From Salinirussus sp. (GTDB lineage: Archaea; Halobacteriota; Halobacteria; Halobacteriales; Haloarculaceae), in NCBI GenBank assembly GCA_028275005.1, contig JAQCNN010000227.1, positions 1 through 12,929 on the forward strand: a stretch of 12,929 bases of DNA. The letters run 5' to 3'. Made by a program: the position numbers and the translations under genes. Below, in pieces: positions 6,297-12,431 of the stretch. The notes under the pieces were generated by a model, which saw only the letters and a program-made list of their open reading frames with translations, was not told the origin of the DNA and ran no database searches. The first letter of the stretch is position 1. Each line of letters starts with the position of its first letter.

Positions 6297-6470
6297 TTAC
6301 TCGCCGCCGAATCGCGAGCTGAACAGCCCGGACAGAAACGCCGATATCGCAACCGACAGTGCCATGTCAGTCAAGTCATACTCCTCGCCGTCGTCGGCGA
6401 GGTAGACGGTGATTCCAACGCTGATCGCGACGGAGACGATGCCGTTCAGGAAATCCTTGCCAAGTCCCAT
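6297..6470 (-). CDS. Small two-helix membrane protein (hypothetical, 57 aa)
   Basis: From the ATG at 6470 the protein is 57 aa. It has two hydrophobic helices (about 8-24, GIVSVAISVGITVYL; about 36-52, ALSVAISAFLSGLF) separated by a short acidic loop (ADDGEEYDLTD) and ends SSRFGGE. Both helices contain the string SVAIS, hinting at an internal duplication. The frame is open up to 6608, but that 46-residue extension is Arg/Ser/His-rich, unlike its neighbours. The A-rich box at 6499-6505 also favours the short start. The protein is divergent from the J-domain gene and 36 bp upstream of dinB. I do not recognise a family. Confidence 0.65.
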   Translation of the reverse strand: MGLGKDFLNGIVSVAISVGITVYLADDGEEYDLTDMALSVAISAFLSGLFSSRFGGE

Positions 6471-6498
6471 ACACAACTGTCGACGGTCGATGCGAATG

Positions 6499-6505
6499 TG
6501 CTTTT
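6499..6505 (-). promoter_or_regulatory. Probable TATA box of the small membrane-protein gene
   Basis: On the minus strand the A-rich core of CGAAAAGCAC lies about 29-35 bp before the ATG at 6470. This fits a leaderless transcript and argues against the longer reading frame that begins at 6608. Confidence 0.35.
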
Positions 6506-6560
6506 CGGCGACGGAGGGTCCGGGGACCGCGTCGATGCCCGCGGCGACCACGGGTCCGCT

Positions 6561-6597
6561 GTCCGACGAGCGGTGCCAACCGCTAGAGCGGTCGGAC
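6561..6597. repeat. Nested inverted repeat (two-tier hairpin) between divergent promoters
   Basis: The outer arms GTCCGAC (6561-6567) and GTCGGAC (6591-6597) pair perfectly over 7 bp. Inside them AGCGGT (6569-6574) and ACCGCT (6579-6584) pair perfectly over 6 bp around the tetraloop GCCA, leaving a 1-nt bulge on one side and a 6-nt bulge on the other. The element lies in the 192-bp divergent gap 6471-6662, upstream of both proposed promoters, so it should belong to neither mRNA. It could be a regulator-binding site or part of an unannotated small RNA. Confidence 0.4.
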
Positions 6598-6628
6598 CGG
6601 GAGCCCATAACCCGAACACCACGAGAGG

Positions 6629-6635
6629 TTTTTTA
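6629..6635 (+). promoter_or_regulatory. TATA box of the J-domain gene
   Basis: TTTTTTA within GAGGTTTTTTAGCG lies 28-34 bp before the GTG at 6663 and is the only such run nearby. The spacing fits a leaderless haloarchaeal transcript and supports the GTG start. Confidence 0.55.
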
Positions 6636-6662
6636 GCGACGACGGTAACCTCCGGGTAGGCA

Positions 6663-7496
6663 GTGACCGGAACCTACTACGACCTGCTCGAGGTGTCGCC
6701 ACAGGCGTCGACAGCGGAGATCAGGCGAGCCTACCGCGAGCGGCTGAAGGAGACCCACCCCGACGTCAGCGATGCGGCCGACGCGAGCGACCGGACCCAG
6801 CGGCTCATCGAGGCGCGTGACACCCTCACCGACGCGGACGAGCGGGCCCGCTACGACCGGCTGGGTCACGAGGCGTATCTCGGGCTCGACGAGACCGACG
6901 CGGGGTTGGGCGGACAGGACACGGTCTCCGGGCCCGGGCCCGGGCCTGACCGTGAGAGGGCCAGTCCTACCGCCCAGGAGACGGCGACGGGGCACCGGGA
7001 GCACCCCGACAACAGCGGCGGCCCGGCCGGGACAGACGACAGCCGGGAGGCTCGTGAACACGTCGGATCCCCGTCGTGGTCGGGCCACCGGGAGGCACAG
7101 GCGGGCGCCGCCCGGGCCTGGAACCCCAACTCGCCGTACGCGGTCCATCGCACCGAGGACGGGGTCCACAGCAGCCGTCTCTCGCCGGTCGGCCCGTCGC
7201 TGGTCCTGTTGACGACGACGGTTCTCGCCTACCCGGTCCTCGTCGGGGGGATGCTCTTTCCGGGTTTCCCGCTGCTCGCGCGGGTGCTCGTTGCCGGCTG
7301 TGCGCTCGGGGTCGTCGCCTACCTCCAGTCGGTCCCGGAGGTGGGGATGGTCGTCTTCGGGACCTGGTTCGTCCTCGGACCGGCCGTTCTCGTCGCACTC
7401 GGGGTCCCGCTGGTCTCGGTCCCCGGCGCGGTCGTCGCGGTCGCAACGGGCGTGCCGCTGGGGCTGTCGGCGCTCGTCTGGGTCGCCATCCGGTGA
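6663..7496 (+). CDS. J-domain protein with C-terminal four-helix membrane domain
   Basis: A 277-aa membrane-anchored DnaJ-type protein. The J domain occupies about residues 4-70: TYYDLLEVSPQASTAEIRRAY, split here as TYYDLLEVSP and TAEIRRAYRERLKE, followed by HPD at 32-34 and a closing helix RARYDRLGHEAYLG. The HPD motif is what stimulates the ATPase of DnaK/Hsp70. A disordered Gly/Pro/acidic linker (about 75-165) includes a PGPGPGP run. Four hydrophobic helices follow at about 178-198, 203-222, 227-248 and 252-275. There are no CxxCxGxG zinc fingers and no DnaJ C-terminal domains, so it is not DnaJ itself. It may tether Hsp70 action to the membrane. GTG is the start; the TATA box lies at 6629. 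It converges on menD with 6 bp between stops. Confidence 0.85.
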   Translation: MTGTYYDLLEVSPQASTAEIRRAYRERLKETHPDVSDAADASDRTQRLIEARDTLTDADERARYDRLGHEAYLGLDETDAGLGGQDTVSGPGPGPDRERASPTAQETATGHREHPDNSGGPAGTDDSREAREHVGSPSWSGHREAQAGAARAWNPNSPYAVHRTEDGVHSSRLSPVGPSLVLLTTTVLAYPVLVGGMLFPGFPLLARVLVAGCALGVVAYLQSVPEVGMVVFGTWFVLGPAVLVALGVPLVSVPGAVVAVATGVPLGLSALVWVAIR

Positions 7497-7502
7497 CGGC
7501 GG

Positions 7503-9254
7503 TCAGACCGCGTCACAGACCCGGTCGTGGAGTTGCTCGCGAAAGCGGTGACTGGCCTCCCCGTCGACCGTCACCTCGATGACCTGTGTCCCCTCGCGGC
7601 CGAGACTCCCCTCGAAGCGGTCGGTGAACTCCTCACGGCTTCCGACACTGGCAAACGCCAGGTCGTAGACCTCGCCGGTCGGCTCGAACTCCAGGCCGTG
7701 GGGGGTTTTGAACTGCTCGGTGAACGGGGGGTCGAACGCCTCGATAGGGAGCTTGTGGAAGATACCCCCGCCGTCGTTGTTCACGAGGACAATCGTGGCC
7801 TCGACGTCACACCGCCCCAGCGCCAGCAACCCGTTCATGTCGTGGTAGTACGCCAGGTCGCCGGTGACGACCACGAGCGGGTCGTCGGTCGCGCTGCCGG
7901 CACCCAGCCCCGTCGAGGTGACCCCGTCGATGCCGCTGACACCCCGGTTCCCGAGGGCCCGAACGTCGGCGGCCCGTGGCCGGCCAAAGCGGTCCAGGTC
8001 ACGGACGGGCATGCTGTTCGAGACAAACAGCGTCGCGGGGTCCGGCAGACGGCGGGCGACCTCGTGGAGGACCGCACCCTCGAAGAGGCGCTCCTCACAG
8101 GCTTCGGCCACCAGCGGCCAGTAGTCGGCCTCGGCGTCGGCAAAGCGTCCGTGCCAGTCGGGGCTGCCGCCCTCCTCGACCGCGGCGGCGAGTTCGTCGG
8201 CCAGCGGCGACGGGTCGGCGGCCACGAGGTCGGTGGCGGTGAACGCTGCCTCCCGCCACCCGCCTGCCGGGTCGACGACAACCTGCCGGGCGTCGGCGGC
8301 CGCGAGATATGTCCGGAGCACCTTCGAGGTCGGTGACGCGCCGAACCGAAGCACGAACTCGGGGTCGGCCCACGCCTCTGCCCCGTCGAGATACGAGTCG
8401 TACCCCCCACAGACGGTCGTCCGGTCGACGTGTGCCCCAAACCGCAGCCCGGACAGCGGGTCCGCGAGCACGGGAAAGCCGGTGGCCTCGGCGAGTCGGC
8501 GCAGCGCCGGCCGGGCCGGCGTTGGCTCGTCTGCCGGGCCACAGACCACCAGCCCACGGTCGACCCCCTCGACCGCGCCGGCGAGTGCCTGGACGTCCGC
8601 ACGCCGTAGCCGGGTCTCCCCACGGGTCCTGGTGACGAATGGGCCCCCCCGCCCGGTCGCCGCCTCCGGGTGCTCGCGCTCGAAGCCCTCGGGGATGTCC
8701 CCGGACACCTCGACCGGCTCCAGGGGCTTGCGGAAGGGGACGTTCAGGTGGACCGGCCCGGGCGGGGACCCCGTCGTCTCGGCGACCGCGCGGTCGACGG
8801 TCGTCCGCAGCGAGCGGAGCGTCCGCGCGTCCGGCTTTGGCTCCGGGAGCGTCCGGTAGTACCGGACCGCGTCCCCGTAGAGGGCCGTCTGGTCGGTGGT
8901 CTGGTTGGCGCCGCTGTCCTGCAGTTCCGGTGGTCGGTCGGCGGTCAGCGCCAGTAGTGGCACCCGGGACTCACTGGCCTCCAGTATCGCCGGGTGGAAG
9001 TTCGCCGCCGCCGTGCCGGAGGTGCAGACAAGCGCCGTCGGCGCCGCCGTCCGGCGGCCACGCCCCAGCGCGAAGAAGGCCGCCGACCGCTCGTCGAGGT
9101 GAGAGAGGACCTCGAGTTGGGGGTGCTCGGAGACCGCGACCGTCAGCGGCGTCGACCGGCTCCCGGGCGCGACACAGACCGCCTCGACACCCGTCGCCGC
9201 GAGTTCCTCGGCGATGACCCGCCCCCACAGGGTGTTCCGGTTCGGTGCACTCAC
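7503..9254 (-). CDS. menD: SEPHCHC synthase (2-succinyl-5-enolpyruvyl-6-hydroxy-3-cyclohexene-1-carboxylate synthase)
   Basis: A thiamine-diphosphate enzyme that joins 2-oxoglutarate (with decarboxylation) to isochorismate, the second step of classical menaquinone synthesis. It is 583 aa, close to the family norm. The N-terminal PYR domain has the MenD signature APGSRSTPL (29-37) and the catalytic Glu E55 in LDERSAAFFALG. SNSMPVRDLD (413-422) and NRGVSGIDG (437-445) are substrate-site motifs. The thiamine motif runs from G466-D467 (VTGDLAYYHD) to N493-N494 (NNDGGGIF). It starts with GTG at 9254, only 7 bp after the menF stop, so menF and menD form an operon with likely translational coupling. 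The usual next menaquinone genes do not follow; instead it meets the J-domain gene tail to tail. Confidence 0.95.
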   Translation of the reverse strand: MSAPNRNTLWGRVIAEELAATGVEAVCVAPGSRSTPLTVAVSEHPQLEVLSHLDERSAAFFALGRGRRTAAPTALVCTSGTAAANFHPAILEASESRVPLLALTADRPPELQDSGANQTTDQTALYGDAVRYYRTLPEPKPDARTLRSLRTTVDRAVAETTGSPPGPVHLNVPFRKPLEPVEVSGDIPEGFEREHPEAATGRGGPFVTRTRGETRLRRADVQALAGAVEGVDRGLVVCGPADEPTPARPALRRLAEATGFPVLADPLSGLRFGAHVDRTTVCGGYDSYLDGAEAWADPEFVLRFGASPTSKVLRTYLAAADARQVVVDPAGGWREAAFTATDLVAADPSPLADELAAAVEEGGSPDWHGRFADAEADYWPLVAEACEERLFEGAVLHEVARRLPDPATLFVSNSMPVRDLDRFGRPRAADVRALGNRGVSGIDGVTSTGLGAGSATDDPLVVVTGDLAYYHDMNGLLALGRCDVEATIVLVNNDGGGIFHKLPIEAFDPPFTEQFKTPHGLEFEPTGEVYDLAFASVGSREEFTDRFEGSLGREGTQVIEVTVDGEASHRFREQLHDRVCDAV

Positions 9255-9261
9255 GGCGGGG

Positions 9262-10605
9262 TCACTCCAGTTCGTCCATCACGGGCCGGTACTTCAGTTG
9301 CAGTTCGTCCCACTCGCTGTCGGGGTCACTGTCGCCGACAATACCCGCGCCGGCAAACAGTGTCGCGGCGTCCTCGCGGGCCAGCGCCGACCGGATCGCG
9401 ACCCCAAAGGCCCCGTCGCCCGCGGCGTCGAACCACCCGACAGGGGCGGCGTACCACCCGCGATTGAACGCCTCGGTCTCCCGGATGGTCCGCAGCGCCG
9501 CGTCGGGGGGCAACCCCCCGACCGCCGGCGTCGGGTGTAACGCCTCGACGAGCGAGAGGACGTGTTCGTCGCGGTTCAGTGTCGCCTGTATCGGCGTCCG
9601 GAGGTGCTGGACGGTCGCAAGCCGCCTGACTGTCCGGGTTCCCGTCCGGATGGAGGCCGCAAGCGGGGTGAGTTGGTCGCGAACCGCGTCGGTAACCAAC
9701 TCGTGTTCGTGGACGTCCTTCTCGCTGTCCTGCAGTTCGGAGGCGAGCCACTGGTCCTCGGCCGGCGTGTCACCCCGCCCCGTCGAGCCCGCGAGCGCCT
9801 CCGTCTGGACGGTCCGCCCCTCGAGTGAGACCAGTCGCTCGGGGGTCGCCCCGAAGAATGTCCCCCCGCGCCCGGGCTCGACCAGAAAGCGAAAGCAGCC
9901 GGGGTATGTGTCGCTGAGCCGGTCGAGCGTGTCCACGACATCGAGCTCACCCGCCAGACCGACCGCCAGGGACTGGGCAAGCACGACCTTCCGGAGGTCC
10001 CCGCGGCGCACGCTGGCGGTCGCGTCGGTCACCTGCCGGCGCCAGCCCGCGAGCGAGGGGGTGGGCTGGCTGTCTGCCACACCCGGCGGCCCGGCCGGGC
10101 CGTAGTCAGGCACCGCCACGAGCCGGTCGTGCCACCGCTGTAGCCGGGCCTCGGCGCGCTCGCCGGCGTCGGGCCCGGTGGCAGCCACAGTCAGCCAGCC
10201 GTGACCGTCCGCGAGCGACAGCTGTACGGCCGGCAACGTAAACAGCGCGCCGGGGTAGCCGTGCCAGGTTGCCCCCGGTCCGGGGTCGGTGTGTCCCTCG
10301 TGGAAGGCAAAGCCCCCGTAGAGCCGTGGCCGGGCAGCCGCGGGGAGGTCGACCGGCACCGCCAGCCCGGCGAAGACCGCCTCGGCACGCTCGCGAACGT
10401 GCTCGAACCGGTCGGCGCCGTCGGCCGTGACGGTCGCCGCCGCTCCACCGGCGACGGCGGTCGTCGTCGCATCCGCCCACGCGACCCGCGGGCGACCGAC
10501 CGCCCGCAGCAGCGGCTTGACGGAGCTCCCCTCGACACGGCACCAGCGGACGGCCCCCTCGGCCGCCTGCGCCCCGGCCCGCTCGTCGCCGCGCGGTCGT
10601 TCCAT
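9262..10605 (-). CDS. menF: Isochorismate synthase (chorismate-binding family)
   Basis: Converts chorismate to isochorismate, the entry step of menaquinone synthesis. It is 447 aa. The chorismate-binding domain covers about 185-445. The probable general base is K206 in RKVVLAQS and the probable general acid is E300 in KDVHEHELV. Other family motifs are FFGATPERLVSLEG (250-263), TEALAGSTGRG (268-278), RTPIQATL (336-343), LHPTPAVGG (356-364) and the Mg-binding tail GIVGDSDPDSEWDELQLKY (421-439) with E431 and E434. Anthranilate or salicylate synthases share the domain; the tight linkage to menD identifies this as MenF. The N-terminal 20 residues are variable and the ATG at 10605 is the first in frame. 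It is divergent from the ribbon-helix-helix gene across a 236-bp palindrome-rich region. Confidence 0.94.
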   Translation of the reverse strand: MERPRGDERAGAQAAEGAVRWCRVEGSSVKPLLRAVGRPRVAWADATTTAVAGGAAATVTADGADRFEHVRERAEAVFAGLAVPVDLPAAARPRLYGGFAFHEGHTDPGPGATWHGYPGALFTLPAVQLSLADGHGWLTVAATGPDAGERAEARLQRWHDRLVAVPDYGPAGPPGVADSQPTPSLAGWRRQVTDATASVRRGDLRKVVLAQSLAVGLAGELDVVDTLDRLSDTYPGCFRFLVEPGRGGTFFGATPERLVSLEGRTVQTEALAGSTGRGDTPAEDQWLASELQDSEKDVHEHELVTDAVRDQLTPLAASIRTGTRTVRRLATVQHLRTPIQATLNRDEHVLSLVEALHPTPAVGGLPPDAALRTIRETEAFNRGWYAAPVGWFDAAGDGAFGVAIRSALAREDAATLFAGAGIVGDSDPDSEWDELQLKYRPVMDELE

Positions 10606-10637
10606 CGGCTCGGGCTACGAGACCCGAACATTTGGAC

Positions 10638-10650
10638 CTAACTATACCAC
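10638..10650 (-). promoter_or_regulatory. Candidate menF promoter, proximal
   Basis: On the minus strand TGGTATAGTTAGG contains a TATA-like core 36-44 bp before the menF ATG, which would give a leader of about 10-15 nt. A second T-rich candidate lies further up at 10721-10732. Only one may be used, and the sequence does not decide between them. Confidence 0.35.
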
Positions 10651-10705
10651 CCGGGGGTCCACACGGCCGGCGGTGCGTGCCTGCCCACCCACGAGCCCGG
10701 CCCAC

Positions 10706-10726
10706 CTAAGAGGCTTAGCAAGCTAA
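10706..10726. promoter_or_regulatory. Overlapping CTAAG/CTTAG and TTAGC/GCTAA palindromes
   Basis: Two perfect 5-bp inverted repeats overlap: CTAAG-AGG-CTTAG (10706-10718) and TTAGC-AA-GCTAA (10715-10726). They abut a minus-strand T-rich box GAGTTTTTAGCT (10721-10732) that resembles the J-domain gene's promoter box and could start a menF transcript with a leader near 90 nt. Position and symmetry suggest an operator; the regulator is unknown. Confidence 0.35.
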
Positions 10727-10760
10727 AAACTCACGTCTGCCTCCGAAAAGTTCAGTTTGT

Positions 10761-10792
10761 GTTCCGGAAGGAGAGTTTTGGCCTCCGGGAAC
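10761..10792. repeat. Imperfect inverted repeat GTTCC...GGAAC upstream of the ribbon-helix-helix gene
   Basis: GTTCC (10761-10765) and GGAAC (10788-10792) are exact reverse complements, and the adjacent GGAAGG and CCTCC segments extend the pairing with a bulge. The repeat lies 14-45 bp upstream of the TATA box at 10806, so a bound protein could contact the transcription machinery. The downstream ribbon-helix-helix protein is one candidate binder, by analogy with autoregulated members of that fold. Confidence 0.3.
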
Positions 10793-10805
10793 ATTCCCCG
10801 TCAGG

Positions 10806-10813
10806 TTTAAATA
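10806..10813 (+). promoter_or_regulatory. TATA box of the ribbon-helix-helix gene
   Basis: TTTAAATA is the strongest archaeal TATA match in the window and lies 29-36 bp before the ATG at 10842, implying a leader of only a few nucleotides. No Shine-Dalgarno sequence is visible. Confidence 0.7.
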
Positions 10814-10841
10814 CACCTCTATACAAGCGAGACGTGTTGCG

Positions 10842-11057
10842 ATGTCAAAGGTAGAGATAACCATCCCTGAGCAACTCGAGATGCAGATCGCTCAGCTGGT
10901 CGAGCGAGGCGAGTTCCTCAACCGTGAGGAGGCGGTCGAAGACCTGCTTTCCACCGGACTGAAAGCCTACAAGACGAGTGGTCCGACAGACGAGGAGGAG
11001 GAGCCGGGGTACGAGGACGACGGAATGATGGGCCACGACGACGAGTACGTCTTCTGA
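10842..11057 (+). CDS. Small ribbon-helix-helix (CopG/Arc-type) protein with acidic tail
   Basis: A 71-aa protein. Residues 1-45 form a ribbon-helix-helix pattern: an initial strand SKVEITIPEQL, helix EMQIAQLVERGEF, the turn LNREEAVEDLLSTGLKAY. Such proteins dimerise and insert the paired strand into the DNA major groove. The last 25 residues are strongly acidic and end MMGHDDEYVF. I recall near-identical proteins as widely conserved in haloarchaea, but their target genes are not known to me. The gene has an excellent TATA box at 10806 and lies divergent from menF across a region with several palindromes, so autoregulation or control of menF is plausible. A UPF0058 gene with its own box follows 63 bp downstream. 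Confidence 0.87.
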   Translation: MSKVEITIPEQLEMQIAQLVERGEFLNREEAVEDLLSTGLKAYKTSGPTDEEEEPGYEDDGMMGHDDEYVF

Positions 11058-11090
11058 TAGCAGCCTTCTGGTATCGGCTCTCAGGCAAGG

Positions 11091-11095
11091 TTTAA
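11091..11095 (+). promoter_or_regulatory. TATA box of the UPF0058 gene
   Basis: The T/A core of AGGTTTAACC lies 26-30 bp before the ATG at 11121. This fits a leaderless transcript and supports that ATG over the in-frame GTG at 11100. Confidence 0.5.
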
Positions 11096-11120
11096 CCGCG
11101 TGTCCGTCGTATCCTCGGGC

Positions 11121-11399
11121 ATGCACAAAGACGAGCTGCTCGAGCTCCACGAGCAGATGGTCATGATCAAGGGCTACTTCGCCGGGCTGGAGCAGGTCGA
11201 CCCCGCGCTGTTCGACCCCTACGAGGAGCTCGACGTGACCCCCGACGACGTCCACATGTCGAAAAGCGAGCACAAACACGCCGTCTTCGTGCTGGGGAAC
11301 GCCCTGGCTAACGCGATGAGTGAGGACGAGTTCTCCGACGCCGGCCGGGTGGGCAAGCGGATGCGCGAACTCGCCGAGGACGCCGAACGAAAGCTGTAG
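11121..11399 (+). CDS. UPF0058 family protein
   Basis: A 92-aa, all-helical-looking acidic protein of the archaeal UPF0058 family, whose function is not established as far as I know. Family-typical features are the start MHKDELLELHEQMVMIKGYF, the middle FDPYEELDVTPDDVHMSKSE, and the helix HKHAVFVLGNALANAMSEDE. It has no cysteines and no membrane segment. The ATG at 11121 matches the family start; the frame extends 21 bp upstream, but that part overlaps the TATA-to-start interval. Its TAG ends at 11399 and the idsA stop begins at 11400, so the convergent genes share a boundary with no spacer and their mRNA 3' ends must overlap. Confidence 0.87.
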   Translation: MHKDELLELHEQMVMIKGYFAGLEQVDPALFDPYEELDVTPDDVHMSKSEHKHAVFVLGNALANAMSEDEFSDAGRVGKRMRELAEDAERKL

Positions 11400-12431
11400 T
11401 CAGTACTCCCGCTCGATGAGGTAGTCCGCGATGGAGTCGAGCAGGTCGCTTGCCCTGTTGTCCGGAAGCGCGTTGAGGTGATTTTTTCCGCTCCTGACGA
11501 GCCCGCGGGCTCGCTGGCGGGCGAACTCGATACTGCCGGCCGCCGCAAGCCGGTCGAGTGCGTCGTCGACCTCCGCCTCGGTCACCGCCTCCACCGACTC
11601 CGCGTCGACCAGGTCGTCAACGTCCACACCCTGGTTACGAGCGTGGACCGTGATGAGGGTCTGTTTGCCCTCGACGAGGTCACTTCCACGCTGTTTGCCG
11701 AGCTTTTCGGTCGGCGTCGTCAGGTCGAGCAGGTCGTCCTGGATCTGGAAGGCGCGCCCGATGTCGAGGCCGTAGCTGTGAAGCGGTTCGACGGCGTCGT
11801 CGTGCCCGAGGATGACCGCCGGGATCGACGCCGCGGCGGCGTACAACACCGCAGTCTTCAGTTCGACCATCCGCAGATACTCGTCAGGGGTGACCGCCGC
11901 CCGCCCCTCGAAGTCGATATCCATCGACTGTCCCTCACAGATCTCGGTGCAGGTGGTCGCGAGTTCGGAGAGCGCCCGGACCGACCGCTCGGCCGGCGCT
12001 CCGGTCTTCAGCATGTTCTCGAAGGCCTTCGAGTAGAGGGTGTCGCCCGCGAGGATGGCCGTCGAGACGTCGAACTCCTGGTGGACCGCCGGCACCCCAC
12101 GTCGGACGCTGTCGTCGTCCATGATGTCGTCGTGGATCAGCGTAAAGGACTGGATGATCTCCACGCTGACCGCCGCCCGCATGACGTCCACCTCGCCCTC
12201 GGTGGCCGGAAAGGAGCGGTAGTCTGTCGAGAGCGGGGGGACATCCGCGAGTGACTCGGCCGCGAGCAACAGCACGGTCGGTCGGAGTCGCTTGCCGCCG
12301 GCCCGCAGGAGGTAGCGGGAGGCCTCGTAGAGCCGTTCGGGCTCGACGAGCGGGAGGTCCTCGTCGATGGCGCTGTTGACCCGCTCCCGACGGTTGGTGA
12401 CCGCCCGCTCGACCGCCTGCTGCCCCGACAT
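11400..12431 (-). CDS. idsA: Geranylgeranyl diphosphate synthase (short-chain trans-prenyltransferase)
   Basis: Condenses isopentenyl diphosphate with allylic diphosphates to make the C20 chain of archaeal ether lipids and precursors of carotenoids and the menaquinone side chain. It is 343 aa. Motifs in order: GGKRLRP (45-51), the first aspartate-rich motif DDIMDDDSVRRG (101-112), GQSMDIDFEGR, LKTAVLY, and the second aspartate-rich motif FQIQDDLLD (228-236), followed by GSDLVEGKQTLI. The residue five before the first motif is Phe (F96); a bulky aromatic there is the known feature that limits archaeal enzymes to C20, so GGPP rather than C25 is the predicted product. The ATG directly follows the RNase J stop codon, indicating one operon and coupled translation, an order familiar from archaeal mevalonate-pathway clusters. 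Confidence 0.93.
   Translation of the reverse strand: MSGQQAVERAVTNRRERVNSAIDEDLPLVEPERLYEASRYLLRAGGKRLRPTVLLLAAESLADVPPLSTDYRSFPATEGEVDVMRAAVSVEIIQSFTLIHDDIMDDDSVRRGVPAVHQEFDVSTAILAGDTLYSKAFENMLKTGAPAERSVRALSELATTCTEICEGQSMDIDFEGRAAVTPDEYLRMVELKTAVLYAAAASIPAVILGHDDAVEPLHSYGLDIGRAFQIQDDLLDLTTPTEKLGKQRGSDLVEGKQTLITVHARNQGVDVDDLVDAESVEAVTEAEVDDALDRLAAAGSIEFARQRARGLVRSGKNHLNALPDNRASDLLDSIADYLIEREY

Noticed and set aside
6471..6608. 46-residue N-terminal extension of the small membrane protein
   Set aside because: Composition is Arg/Ser/His-rich, unlike haloarchaeal proteins, it contains the nested hairpin, and the best promoter box lies inside it.
6928..6948. Tandem GGGCCC repeats
   Set aside because: They encode the PGPGPGP linker of the J-domain protein in frame; a low-complexity coding repeat, not a separate element.
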